Assembly (NCBI GenBank): GCA_037179515.1
Contig: JAXCGZ010005686.1
Span: 62,001-126,000 of the forward strand
Length of the DNA: 64,000 nucleotides
Direction of reading: 5' to 3'
Source: Halocaridina rubra
Lineage: Eukaryota; Arthropoda; Malacostraca; Decapoda; Atyidae
This document shows positions 28,800 through 63,573 of this stretch, in pieces. The notes beneath the pieces are model-generated. The model was not told the DNA's origin. It saw nothing but the letters and a program-made list of their open reading frames with translations, and did not search any database. Position 1 is the stretch's first letter; the number at the start of each line of letters is the position of its first letter. The translations under genes were made by a program, and so were the position numbers.

Positions 28800-29990
28800 T
28801 TGTATAAAATCTGCTGCAGTAGTAAAATAATAATAGAGTCTTCTTCTTCCAGTATGTGCAGGAAGGTTGGTCAGCTGACTCAGCTCTCCCTAGGCAGTGT
28901 GTCATCACTAGATTGGGGGGAGGGGAAGGTTGGTATTGAAGTATTTGGGAGAAACACGAAAAATAGAGAGGTGAGAGTAAATAAGGGATATCGCTCTCAA
29001 AGAATCTAGAAAATTTCCTTTTTTTTTTTTTAAGGAATGGATGAGGAAGTTTAGAGGTGTATCATAAAAGGGAAGACTGAAGGAAAATATTAAATCACGG
29101 AAGAGTTGTAGTTGGGGAGTATACTAGAAAAGTGAATACTAATATCTGCAACAAAGCTGGCGGTTAGAGAAATGAGAAAGAAATAAGGATGGATAAAGAG
29201 AATGATAATAGTAAAGTAAAAATAATAATGAGAGCAGTTGTGGAGGATTTCCTATGAGTTGTTACCCTTCGATCTTATAACCCCCTAAATTCAGAAATCC
29301 TGACACGGCTTCGGTAGAGGCCTACAAACGATCTCAAAATTAAACCCCCTACCAATAAAGCATAGTTAATATTACATGCCTAGACATACATGCAAATATT
29401 TAATAAGGGGGTTTATGAACTGCTGATATGTGAATTATTAAATAAACTCTCCTCACCTTAAATTAAAACTTCTTCATACAGAATAATAAATTTTCCAACA
29501 TACATTCTACCTCCGAGTGTTCTATTAAATGAGCTCATTCTGTCCCTCACACGTAGTTAAGAACTCATCAATCCGGAAAACCCAAATGTCGTCAGCAATC
29601 ATGGAACTCTGAATCAAACTCGAATATCTTCTTATTCACGTATCTCTACCACGTTCTTCTGCTTGAGTGTCTCGTAGTGCCTCTCGAGAGCAACTAATTA
29701 CTTATTATCAAACTTAAAAGCACCGTCAATAATCATGGTAAACATGAGTGTCTCGTATTATCTCATGAGTACAACTAATTACTCATTATTAAACGTATAT
29801 GCACCGTCAATGATCACGGTAGCAAATGTATTTCATAAATATTAATTACGACTGCTTTCACGCATTAAAATCACTTCACAAAAATGAGTGTCTCGTAGCA
29901 TCTCACGAGGACAACTAACTTTTTGTAAGAAAGTCTCACAAAACTCCCCTCGTTTGTAGGGGTCCTTGGTACTAGGATTAACTTGAGTGG
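28800..29990. other. Intergenic: USE1 5' flank
   Basis: This holds the USE1 promoter side. A 3' part (about 29640-29940) repeats GAGTGTCTCGTA followed by CTCTCGAG/CTCACGAG and ACAACTAA about three times, suggesting a degenerate tandem repeat. No gene is recognised. Confidence 0.45.
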
Positions 29991-29995
29991 GCACA

Positions 29996-30205
29996 ATATC
30001 AAAGAATAGCCTCACCGTATTCCCTGCGTGTCGTAAAAGGCGACTAAAAGTGGACGGGGCAGGGTAACTAGGAATCCCCCCCTTGTACCAACCTCCTGTG
30101 AGACGTCAAAGAAGAAGGGGGGTAGAGGGGAGAATAACTTCTCACCAAACTGTTTTCCTTTTTTGATGTCGGCTACCCCCCCAATTAAAGGGGGAAACAG
30201 CCAAG
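29996..30205 (+). repeat. Dispersed repeat family A, copy 3
   Basis: Contains CCTGCGTGTCGTAAAAGGCG, then ACTAAAAG and GACGGGGCAGGG, and closes with a CCCCCC/GGGGG hairpin before GCCAAGGTATATG. It is the longest of the three copies and is inverted relative to the other two. Confidence 0.65.
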
Positions 30206-30619
30206 GTATATGTATATGTATGACTTGCTTACATCGGTTCTTTGTTCAACGAGGCGATGCAATAAGCGTTATCAAGGAGGTGAAAGGTTAATGGCTAAAA
30301 TCCATTAGCTTCCTTTCTCCAAGTCCTCTACAGCCAGCCTCCATAATAAACTACACATTATACATACGAATAAACGTGTATACTTGATAGAAATGAATAG
30401 GTATACATACATGCACTTCCGTTACAATAAACGAAACTATTATGCAAAACAACACTTACATAATTTGCGTAGAAATAAACTGTCTTGAAATATATACAAG
30501 ACAGTAGTAACAGTAGAGAGAAGAGTAATAATAAAGTAGATTATTATTATTATGGCAACCAGAGGAAAATTATAATAAAAAAGAATAGAAGCTAAAATAG
30601 TAGGAATGATGATAGAAGT

Positions 30620-30686
<67 letters not shown>

Positions 30687-30849
30687 TATATTACTTTCAA
30701 GAGTGTTTGGTAATATATGACAAAGGATATTGGTTTAACATCTAATTAATTTCCTCCCCGAGTTACTTTGTCGAATTGACAGAACATTCTCAAGGCAGAT
30801 GAGTCCAGGAAAGAGCAAAACATAACTGGAATGACTAATTTAGAGACTA

Positions 30850-31720
30850 TGATGATAAAACTGAATGCATGCTATTTGGGACAGAATATACCTTGAAAAA
30901 CTTTGCACAATTAGAATATATGCAGATTGGAGCATCCAAAATGGTACCAGTTTTGCGAAACTTGGGTGTTTTTATTGACAATACTTTAACTATGAAAAAT
31001 CAGATATTGAATATAGAAAAAACATGTAATTATCATCTTAGGAATATTGCATTTATCAAAAAGTATTTAAATGAAGATACCCTAAATGCGCTAGTTCATA
31101 ACCATATAATATCTAGATTGGATTATTGCAGTTCCCTTTACTATGGTTTACCAAACAATCTATTAAAGAAAACTTCAGATCATTCAAAATAAAGCAGCAA
31201 GATTAATAATAGGTACACAGCGACGTAAAAGAATCACACCGACACTGGTTGAATTGCATTGGCTGCCGATAAAAGCAAGAATTGTACACAAAATCTGAGT
31301 GCTAACCTACAAGACATTAAAGACCGGAGAACCGAAATACTTACATGAGTATTGAGTCCCTTTGGAACTTGGAACAAGTATCACAGTGAGACATACAAAT
31401 GACAAATATAGACTGCATGTACCAAGATCTAATCGAAATATTGGTAGTAGAGTCAATATAGTGCTCCAAGATTATATAATGAATTATCAGTGCTACTCAA
31501 AGACAGTAAAGATGTGGTGCAATTTAAGAAAAAACTGAAAACATACTCAATTGAAAAATGCTACGATATCGAACTCTTTACTATAAAAGAGTCTTTCAAG
31601 GTGTGAGAGATAAAAAAAAGTAAAAAAAAGAAAATTTAAGATAAACTTAAGACCAGCCAGAGAGGAGGCGAAGCCTTCTACAGGAGGGTATAAACCACAA
31701 AATATAATAGTAAAAGTAAG
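30850..31720 (+). mobile_element. 3' part of a jockey/CR1-like LINE, decayed
   Basis: Translation from 30869 gives NLGVFIDNTLTM, LRNIAFIKKYL, SRLDYCSSLYYGLP, then after a frame change NKAARLI and ELHWLPIKARI. These are the conserved late blocks of reverse-transcriptase proteins of this group. Several stops follow. The tail after about 31600 is A-rich and may be the element's 3' end. Confidence 0.8.
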
Positions 31721-31923
31721 TAAAACTTCATTTGTGAAATTATAATTCCAAAATAATTTTGCCTATCTTACTATTAAAAGTTAGCAGTTATTAAAAAAAA
31801 ATATTGAAGCAATATGGTGGATTCTAATTACATTGGACTTTATTTTTTCTACAGTGATGCTTAATCCTCATTTTACACCTGAAATCAATCAAATCAATTT
31901 CCAAAATCACAGTAGAGATAAAT

Positions 31924-32255
31924 AACCCCAGGGTCCTTAAGGGTTATTCATCTTTACAAGTCAAGTCTTGGGGTTCATCATATTTATAAGGTAGTTATAA
32001 GGGTTATTTGTATTTACAAGGCAATTATAAGTTTTTCCCTTTTACTTGTATTTGTGTATTTGTGTGAATAAATGTTCTGTATTCTTACTTTTGTTTTTTT
32101 ACTCCTACATGATTTCAATTGGTTCTTATAAAGACAGACAACGGGTTATTCAACTTTACAAGTTTAATTACGGGGTTATTTAACTTTACAAGTTTGATTA
32201 CGGGGTTATTAAACTTTACATGGGGTTGTGGAGGTTATTTATCTTTACAAGATCC
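31924..32255 (+). repeat. Degenerate short tandem repeat with GGGTTATT-CTTTACAAG core
   Basis: Six or so copies of GGGTTATT followed by a T/A-rich linker and CTTTACAAG occur at roughly 31946, 32006, 32144, 32174, 32205 and 32234. The block ends about 180 bp before the zinc-finger gene's start codon. A related C/T-rich repeat built on CATTAG lies at 32541-32625. Confidence 0.6.
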
Positions 32256-32432
32256 AATAGTTTAACTTACGTAAATATGGTACGAAAAGTAAAAGCTAGA
32301 TTAAAAGAAGAGTGCGAGATCCAAAGGCTGTCATCGGTGATTTTTCAACTTCTTCTTTTATTTATATCTAAATAGTGAGAGGTTCAAGACTTTGGCACCT
32401 AAACAATTTATTTTTTCATTGTAAAGACGAAA

Positions 32433-52291
<19,859 letters not shown>

Positions 52292-54940
52292 AAAATTGTA
52301 TGCTCTTGTTAATAATAATAAAAATTATAACTACTCTTCATCTTGGAAAAAAAGAGAATCAATTATAAATACAATATACATCTCTGAATAAAACAGGGGT
52401 ACCATTGAATGTCATATGGAAGGAGAGGTCTTTTGTAGTGCAGTAGGAGTTGTAAAGTCATATGGCTGCGTACTATGAGAAATGCGAGTCAGTACTATAT
52501 AGCATGTGGGATAAGTGTGTGGAAGTGGAACACATAATATTTAGTTTGCATAATCTACAAGAAGGAATGTATAACGAGCGAAAAATTTAGAGGATTTATA
52601 GGGCATGCTTACTGGATGTCAGACGCAGTGTTGTTGTTGTTGCCTCACCTGACTGGCCGAACAGCCCCCTATTCCTAAAGAAGGCAATACTGATGCCAGG
52701 CATTCCTACAGAGCTCTTCAGGGAATGTATGTCAAATTGCTGGTGTATGTCGTTGTGTGCAGTGCAGTGCAGTTACCCGTAATGTGTTTCTGGGCTGTTC
52801 TAAAATTACAGCTAAAAGGAGTCTTTTGAAAAGTGACTGCTGGAGAGTCAGTTTTTAGTATAGAAATTTTTTTTTTATTGGGTGTGTTGTATTGAAATAT
52901 GAGGTGACTGGGTGACCAAAGCCTCTCCCGAGTTCTCGTACCCTTTGAGGGGCAGGGATTGGTTGTTGCACTTTGGTCTCTTTTTGCTGCTGCTCTTAAG
53001 AATATCAGTTGACCTATGACCAAGATGCTGCCAATCCAGCTCTAGATATAGAGTTGGAAGGAAAAAGTGAATAAGCGATCATTAACGAAAAGCATTATAA
53101 TCAACAAAATGCATGCTAAATAAAAAGAAATATACCAAAAGGTAAGGTAATATGAATGCCCATTAAAGTAGAAAAATGGAGAAATTTTTATGGCCTCCTT
53201 TGTGGACTTGAATAAGACTGTCCAGGACAATTTGATACTAAGTCTTCCTTCAGTTATGGTTGTCTTTCTATCCCTACATCAACAACGAATATTCTTTCAT
53301 CTTCGTGACATACGTCTTATTACCCCTTCACATCTAACATATCACAATACTCCCCATCTCTCTCCTTATGTTTTCTTCGTGTCCAGGCCTGATGAGGGTA
53401 ATTTTTTTTTTTTTTTTTTTGGCCCGTCCAGGTGTCACCCCCCCCCCCCCCAAAAAAAAAAAAACTTATGCTCTAAACTGATCACCTGTCCAAATTAAAT
53501 TTGTTGGTGATTAGTACTTAATAAAGCCCCCAGTCCAAATTACATTTGTTGGTGATTAGTACTTAATAAAGCCCTCTCTTTATTTCTTTACTCGACTTTT
53601 CATATCAGCTACAGACTGATGATGTGAAAAATTTGGAATTGATTCATTATTAAACTGTGGGCACCCAAAATAATTGCTGGACGCAGTATACACACTCGCA
53701 CTCATGCATAATGTCAGACAATCTGAAATTTTTTTAAATTACTACCTACATCACGAAGTAAAGGGTATATTGAAAAAGATGAGTTTTGAATCCCCCTTTT
53801 GAGTGAGGTGAGAAAGGTGCATTAAAAAATTAATATTGAATTCCTCTTTGAGAAAGGCATGAAAGGTGTACTGAAAAAAAGATTGATATTGAATTCCTCT
53901 TTGAGAGAGTAGAGCAAATTTGTGTAATATTAATTTGAAGTACATCAATATCTGGTATCACTCCCACATCAACTCCACATTTCCCCATATGGCATATAAA
54001 ACGGTAAGGGGAGAACACCAGGATGGGAAATGATATAATGAGGTTAAAAAAAGTTTAAAACTTCCCAGAAAAAGTAATACCCAAAACTGTGTGCCACAAC
54101 ACAGTACTGTGATATCTCCCAACTGTACCTCACAATTTTTTTATAACGTGAAACATTCATTTTGAGCCATAAATGTGTATATCCCATTTTCATCACAGAG
54201 TTGCCAGTTGAATGGCTTTATTTAAATTTTGTAACTGTACACTGAGCATTGATTGACCCAAAGTCTGACTCGATTTGCCAGATTGACAGTGTCATTTTGA
54301 TCATTAACATGGGAAGTCACATTTTTTATTACTGCCAGAAAGTTCCAACCTTAGCTAAAAACGGTAAAGTACCTCATCATAAAGAAAATCCACATATAAC
54401 CAAAAAGGCAAAGAAAATACAGGAGTTTTACAGTTCTTCCTCACTTAGTCATGTAAATTATAGTTTTCAGCATTCGCGAAGTTGGAAACTAAGAAAAGGT
54501 CAAGACTTCTCGGTGTAGAAGAACAAATGAGAGGGTGAATATCAGGTGTACCTCCTAATATAAAGTAGATACAGGGTACACAAATCCATTCAAGCACGTG
54601 TCCCAATAATCAGGTGTTTTTCTCATTACTGAGTAATTAACATACTTTCTAAGGAGCTATATGTCCTTTAAAATCCATTCTCTCTAAAATTCAATATGGC
54701 CTAATTTATACAAATGAAAAGTCATATTTCATATCTAAATGGAATATTGTAATTAGTTGGCATGCTGCATTGGTTAAATATATCTTTAGTCGCTCCACCT
54801 TAGAAAAAAATTTAGAACCACTGCTTTATAGTTACAAAGAGTGTAACCTACGTTTGAACAGCTTTGCGCACACCACTACCTGTGCAATATCTGCGTTGAT
54901 GCTTCCTCTCCTTTCATTTTTCTTTGTTGTCTTTCTGCAA
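52292..54940. other. 3' flank of the zinc-finger gene
   Basis: Begins with the 3'UTR; AATAAA at about 52387 is a plausible polyadenylation signal. Between about 53760 and 53900 a short unit (GTGTACTGAAAAA, TTGAATTCCTCTTTGAGA) is repeated about three times. No gene is recognised. Confidence 0.5.
53215..53440 (+). repeat. Dispersed repeat family F, copy 2
   Basis: Shares CCTTCAGTTATGGTT, ACATCAACAACGAATATTC, CCCCTTCACATCT, GGCCTGATGAGGG, poly(T) and GGCCCGTCC with copy 1. Confidence 0.75.
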
Positions 54941-56573
54941 ACTATCCACAATCCTAGCAGATGCAAGCTGGTGAAAATCATTGCTGGATAGTTTCAACCT
55001 ATGCAACTCTACCAATTCTTTCACAACTTCCTGCAAGCATGAAAATATCTGAAGCCACCAGTTTAAATGATGCATCTCTGGCTGCAAACCTTGGAAATAT
55101 TGAAAAGATGAGATTAATTTCTTCCAGACACCTCTCTTACCGGAAGGAACTAAAATGAAGAACAAAGTCGCACATAACCTTTTGCTATGGGGTAGAGAAA
55201 GCCTTACACTGTACACTTTTGTTATATTCTAACTTTGTTGTTCAATGCTTTCCAGATGTAATTTGCTGATCAGCTTGCCCCTATGGCTAACACCATAGAA
55301 GGTGGAGCTACCTTCGATACCTCGAAGTGGATTGCCAACAAAGTGGTGAAATCTGGAACAATATGTAGAATAAATTTCTTCAAGACATATTTTATCAGCA
55401 AGCACCAAAACGAAGAACCAGGTGGTACATAACCTTTTGCTATTGGATTAGGGAGAACACCTTGATTTATTTACTTCTGAAATATTCTGAGTTTGATGTT
55501 CACTGTTTTTCAAGTATAGTTTGCTGACTGGCTTGCCCCTATGGCTTTCAATGTTGGAGACAGTGAAGATAATTGTGATCCTGACCGAATCTAGGCAAAT
55601 GATTACAGTGAAGCCATGGAAGCCGGAGCTACTTTCAATACCCAGAAGTGGATGGACAACAAACCTGGCCAAAGTGAATGCTGGGTTACTGACGATTGGA
55701 ATAAGGGATATAACAACTTCCAACTGACCTTAGGTTTTAATGCACTAAAATCAACTCTCCCTGGAATAGTGCAGAAGTGACGAAGAAGCAATTCAAATGG
55801 TGTGCAAGATCTGAAAGAACACTGAATTTGCAGTTGGTTTGGCAATACCAATTACTACAGGCAGAGGTATGAAATTTTCATGCAAAATCTGCTGTAACTG
55901 CTCAGAGCTGCCTTTGGTTTCATGACAGTTTTTGTCAATGGGAGACAGAAACCTTCCTTCACCGATGCCCTAATGATGAACTTATCAGTACTAGTCGGTG
56001 TCCCAGTTTCCAGAATAAGAGGATCTAGGAACTGGGTATGGAAGATAATGAAGACATCAGTCTATACCAAGAAGAGTTGGGCTCCAAATTACATAAGAAT
56101 TTTTCTGTGCTAAGATATGAAGCACCTCTTGTGGGTAATGAAGGAAGAGGGACAGAGGTGGAAGGGAGATTGGATTAGCAAAAAGATGGAGGAAAAGATA
56201 ATTCCATTCTTGAAGGAATTTGGAAACGTGTTAGATCCTGACAAACTGTGTTTTCTCCGTAACAGTACTCCATGGAAGCTGGAACTACCTTTATTACCCA
56301 GAAGTTTATCAACAACAAACAAAAGTTTGTTGACTGATAATTGGAAGAAGGGGTATGACAGCGTCCAAACTACTTTTGGATCTGTTACATGAAAATAACT
56401 CTCAGTAAAGCATAAACATAATTGTAAAATCATGCAGAAGTGACAAAGAAGCAATGCAAATGTTTCTCAAGATCTGAGGGAATACTTTGAATTGGCTGTT
56501 GCTTCATCAGTACCACTTGCAAAGAGGGATGAAAGATTTTCATGAGATTCCAAGCCTGTGAAGTCTGCTGTAG

Positions 56574-57535
<962 letters not shown>

Positions 57536-58949
57536 ATGACAATTAAATATAAATGCAATCAGGAGTACACACGTTCTCAAGAACTATTTCAGTGCAAGTC
57601 ATTTTTACTATATCTTTAACCCATTTTATTTTTTCTGTTTACCACACCTTTGTCCTATATTTCCATTTCCCAGCAAATCATATGATATTTCTTTGAAACT
57701 CCACCTGCATCTTTTGGTAAACTATTGCCAATTATTAATTTCCATCATTTGAGTGGTTTATTGTCCTTTTCATTGTATCTCACTGTATAAATAAGGCTTC
57801 TCTTTATTCTACAAATGAGTTATCTTTGAAGATGAGTAAATATACTGGTAAGCACCAAGGTACAGTACTCTGTTTTTTGATATAACTGGGGAATTGCCTG
57901 TAGTGTTGACATTTTGTCTCAGTGGGGGACAAAACTTCCTTCACCTCTGCTTAAATGAGTACTGTGTATGCAAAAGGAATAATCAGTGTCCTAAATTTGA
58001 GAATGACAGGATTGGGGCATTGAGCGTGGATGAGATTTAAGACATCAGGTGATACCAAGAGGAATGTTTTACTTCATGCTGCACCAAAATTTTTTTGTCC
58101 TTGAATGTGAAACACCTCTTGTGGGTATTGAAGGAAGAGAGAATAAGGAGGACAGGAGATCGGTTTAGCGAAAAGATTTTGGAGGAAAAGAATCCCATTC
58201 TTGAAGGAGTCTGGAAACACAGATCCTGACAAATTGTGTTTTCTTCGCGACAGTGCTCCATGAAAGCTGGAGCTATATTCATTACCTGATGAATTAAAAA
58301 ACTCTCCCAGGTAAGCAACATCATTGCAGAATCATGCAAAGCATCAATGAAGCAATGAAAATGTTGGACAAGATCTGAGGGAACACTTTGAATTGATAGC
58401 TGGTTCGTCAGTACTACTTGCGAGGGATGAAAGCTTTTCATGTAATTCCAAAGCTCATGCAATCCACTATAGCTGCTGAGAAGTGCCCTTTTATTCACTG
58501 GGAGACAGAAATCATCCTTTACCTTTGTCCAAATGATGAATTCATGAGGATCATTCGGTATTCTATTTTGAGGCTGACAGGATCTTTGCATAAAGTTTGG
58601 GAGAGATTGAAGACATCAAATGATACTGTTAAGCGTATTTGCCTTCAGTTTAAATCAAAATTTTTCTGTGCATCACCATGAAGCATCTCTTGTAAGTAGT
58701 GGGGACAGAGGTGGATGGGAGCTTGTTTTATAAAATGATTATGGTAGAAAAGGTGATTCAATTTTTGAAGGAGCCTGACAAAGTGCTAAAATGCTTTAAC
58801 ACAGGTGAGACGGAAAATCTCAAGGACTCTGGAATTTACTTTTTTATCGAATGAAAAGTCAGGAAATTTACTGGACCTCAGTTGCTACACACATTGAGGA
58901 AATTCTGACAGAGTGGACACTAAGATAATCTAAAAATGTGATGCTGATC

Positions 58950-61422
58950 AGTATTTAAAAGACAAACTTGGGAGACATCTGCAAGATGTACTGGAGGATT
59001 CAGAGTCCAACAATGATCTCTCCAATTCACAGCTCCGATCATTCCCCTTAAGACTGCATGCTGTGTGAGACTTGCAATGCTTAAAAATAAACTGAGGACA
59101 TGATAGATTATATATTGTTTCAGCAATACTGTAACAAAGTTTTCCATCCTATTACTTTGTTTTTATACCTCTGCAGCAAAAAAGGTTGTAAGCCACCCTA
59201 CATTTAGCAGCTCTGTGCAACTGAGAATAAACCATGTGAAATTAGTGTATGGTATTGTTTGCCAATAGCAAACGGTTGTGATGAGCAAAAGTTGACAGTG
59301 CAGAGCTTAGTTTGCCTCTAGCTAGTACCCATTTAAGCATAAAGTGAGCCTTGAATACATGAGAAAAGGAAAGAAATTAAGTAATAAACGGATGATGCAG
59401 CTATATAGCAGTTAACTGTAGAGCAAAGGATGGACTAAAAATTAAATTTCTAAGGATGTTTGTAAATCAGCCGTCACAGATGTACAAAATTATATCTTCT
59501 TTAACCCACAAAATAGAACAGTTGGTGAAGGGTTTTCAGAAAACAGTGATAAGTATATTGCAATATTATCAATAAGGAATTCCTGGACAAAATGGCTCCC
59601 CCATCCATGCTGTTGGTGCTATTATATATGCAAAGGCATTCTACTGGTAGTTTGGCCATATTGTTTGTCAATGGGCTCATTCCTGCGTCTTGGATTGGAG
59701 GGATATTTTTTTAACAAGAGATAAAATAAGCCGAGCCAGAGGGTGAACGCCTGCAGTGATAATGTCTATACTCATGTGTGCAAGGTGAAGGATAAATACC
59801 AAAAAGACTTTCCTGAAATAAAAAAAAAAATTATTGAAAGGTGATACGGGTAATCATCAGCATAATGCATTTCTTTTATGTAATGAAGTGCATGCAATTG
59901 TTAGAAACTGAGTTTGAAACAGTTTGGGCTTCCTTTACAGATATTATAATAGAATAATTTACTTCTTCTGGAAAGGACTGCTTCATATGAGAAAAGAGGA
60001 ATTCTTATTTGAAATCTCATGCTAATTTTCTTTAAAACCCCAAAGAGAAGAGGCATAATACATCTGTATATCTCTACAACTACAAAATTAATCTGGTTGA
60101 GAGTACTATGTTTCTGAAGTTATAAGAGTAATAATATCAATAAAATATATATGAAAATGCAATATCCATTGCAATCTCAATTGCCCCTAAAAAACGAACA
60201 AGGTATCTACAATCAAGAATAAATCCATGTAGGAGGCATATTCTTTTATACCACCCAGTGTCCACCTCTTCTCAGTTTTGCTGTAGGTAAAAATATCAGG
60301 AAGAAAAAACTGCCATCCTTCTCTTTCCTATTCCCTTCTAATCGTCAGCTTTGACCACAGTATAATCAGTCAGTATTCCTTTAGTTCTAATTCCATCAAT
60401 ACATACAGAAATATTGTTAGGAAAGCAGAGTTTTAAGGAATTAACTATATAAGTCCTTTTGCATTGCAGTCACCCCTGCACTAGTTATTTAAAACAAGCA
60501 ACATTTACAATATTATGTATAAAATTATGCAGACACACTACTCAAGTCTGCATGAGGTGTTCTTGTTAATCGTGTTTTTACAGACTGCTGGCTATTACTT
60601 CAGTATTTATATAAGCTATTTAATATTTAACATAAATGGAAAAATAGAAAATATACGTTACTAGAAAAACTCACAAAGAAATATGCCTAACAACAGACAG
60701 TGTACCTCTATGGCATGTTAATATAACATATAGTCTATGCAAATTCGATCAGTGAAAATATTGCTGTACAATAATTCTGTAAAGTAAGTCCAAACTGAAT
60801 ATTACAACAAATGAACTAAAGTGTAAATGGGTATAAATACTCAAATTTTTCATGTGACTGAATTCTGCAAATTATTTTCTTTTACCTGTCCAAATCAGCA
60901 AATTGGTTATAACCAGCATAAGCGAGAAAAGTAATATCACTGAGAAAACTGCTCATCTGAATCTCTCCAATCACACTCATGCTATAACAGTCATGAAAAC
61001 GCATTTTAATCAGTAAATAAGCTAGAGCTCAAAATTATATCTACTGGTCTACCTACTTCAATATCATATAATACATTAAAATAGTACTCACCAATTACTG
61101 TCAATTATTAAAGCATTTTGGAATAACTGAAAAATGGCAATCTCATCACATCTTTTCCTCAGTTTCTAATTCAAATACGATTCAGCACAAACTGAATATG
61201 ACCTCTCAATAACGACGTTGCTAACGGAGGAAGCAACACCAATATATATTCAATAAACCACATTTAAAAGAAATAGATTGGGTTAGAGAGTACTTCAAAT
61301 ACATCTCATATAATTTTTTGTATTTTTAGTAATATATTGTAATCAATAATGGAGAAGATAATCACAACATTGGATGTAATTCTGAAGGCAACTTGTAGAA
61401 TGTTAAAAGTAGTAACTTTTCT
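58950..61422. other. Intergenic, largely unassigned
   Basis: AT-rich sequence. Apart from the candidate exon pair described separately, no gene or known repeat is seen. Confidence 0.4.
60190..60999 (-). CDS. Candidate two-exon small gene, unassigned
   Basis: The minus strand has ATG in good context (AAAATGC, about 60999), an open stretch with MSSFLSDITFLAYAGYNQF, and a donor GACAG|GTAAAA near 60886. A plausible acceptor (TTTTTACCTACAG near 60282) leads to an in-phase stretch with KRWTLGGIKEYASYM and a stop near 60190. Joined, it is about 75 residues. I recognise no family, and short open stretches arise by chance, so it may not be a gene. Confidence 0.18.
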
Positions 61423-62434
<1,012 letters not shown>

Positions 62435-63573
62435 TTAGGGTGTCATACAATCTATTAACTGTTGGCAGAGTTGAGTATACTGTAGTTCGTCACCTGACAC
62501 TCTCCGCATTTTCAGAGCACGAGAGTCTGCTGCTGGACCTTCATGGACTTCCAAATCAATCTGAGCTCCAGTGGGATCCCTCACAGAAAGGCCACAGTCC
62601 CTCTTCCCCTCTCTTACTATAGAGGGAGCTTTGGTCTCAAGAATGTGCATTATAATTTCAACCAAGTCTTGCTGAGCCAAACCAGACCACTTTGTAGGAA
62701 GAGTCAATAGGATTGAGCCACTTCCAGTTTTCGGTAACTCTACTTCTATTACGCTACGTTCCCCTATTGGCGATCTCTCGCCCGACGGACTAACATCAAC
62801 CATATCGGTATCACTTTCACTGGCTCCTCCATTGTGGAATGGAGGGAAACTATGTCTAAATTCCATACTTGTGATAAGCATATGATTTCGGGGTGTTCCT
62901 GACACTGCATTCTGCCTCACCAAGTTTCTTTCATTTCTAATTCTATGAATATTATTGTTATCCGGTGATGTTTGTCTACGTGATGCAAAGATTCCTGCAG
63001 TTCCTCGAGTTATAGATGGTCCTTGGGTGTCGCAATGGCCTACACAAGGTAATGGAGATGAATCTAACGATAATCCTTTTAATAATCGCTGAGGAGGAAC
63101 GTGAGGGAACATAACTGAAGGATCGGGTGACAACGGCGAAGGAAACGGCGAGGAGTCCATGTCATCCGACACATCGGGTGAAGAGTCTGAAGAAGATGGA
63201 ATTATTACCTGATCTCCACTTTCATCCGTAATGGAAATCTGAGGATTTTGTGTGAAGCTGGTGTGTACATGGCGGGGAAGGCGATGAGATAGGTAGATGC
63301 GTCGTGGAGGCTCCTCTCGAATGCTGTCTAGCCCAAGAGGAGGAGGAGATGCTCCTGACCGTTGTATCAAGCTTGGAGGTGGAGGGGATAAAGGTGCACC
63401 TGGGCTTAATAAAGACACAGGAGAGGAAGGCTGTGGAGAAAGTGCCAAGGGAGGACTCTGCCGATGTGAGGGACTTCTAGGGCCACTTGGTGAAGAAGGA
63501 GGATGAAGCTGCAATCGACTTAAACTTAAAGCTGTTCCTTCTATGCTACTCCCACTGTGGTGTAGAGGTGAAC
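62435..63573 (-). CDS. Last coding exon of a Ser/Pro-rich protein with KA1-like tail
   Basis: The exon runs from acceptor ATCACAG|GTTCACC at 63573 to stop TAA 62435-62437, encoding about 379 residues. The first 180 are rich in Ser and Pro (SPSHRQSPPLALSPQPSS). The last ~100 look folded: VIEVELPKTGSGSILLTLP, LVEIIMHIL, GAQIDLEV, ALKMRRVSGDELQYTQLCQQ and a short tail. The end resembles the kinase-associated KA1 domain of MARK kinases (consensus like VRFKRISG ... F..I...I). The gene may therefore encode an AMPK-related kinase such as a SIK/KIN-29 relative, with the kinase domain right of the window. The coding call is firm; the family is inferred. Confidence 0.75.

Noticed and set aside
58037..58591. 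Minus-strand open frame of 184 codons
   Set aside because: It lies in the degenerate array, its counterpart units carry stops, and it matches no family I know. It is reported only as part of the array.
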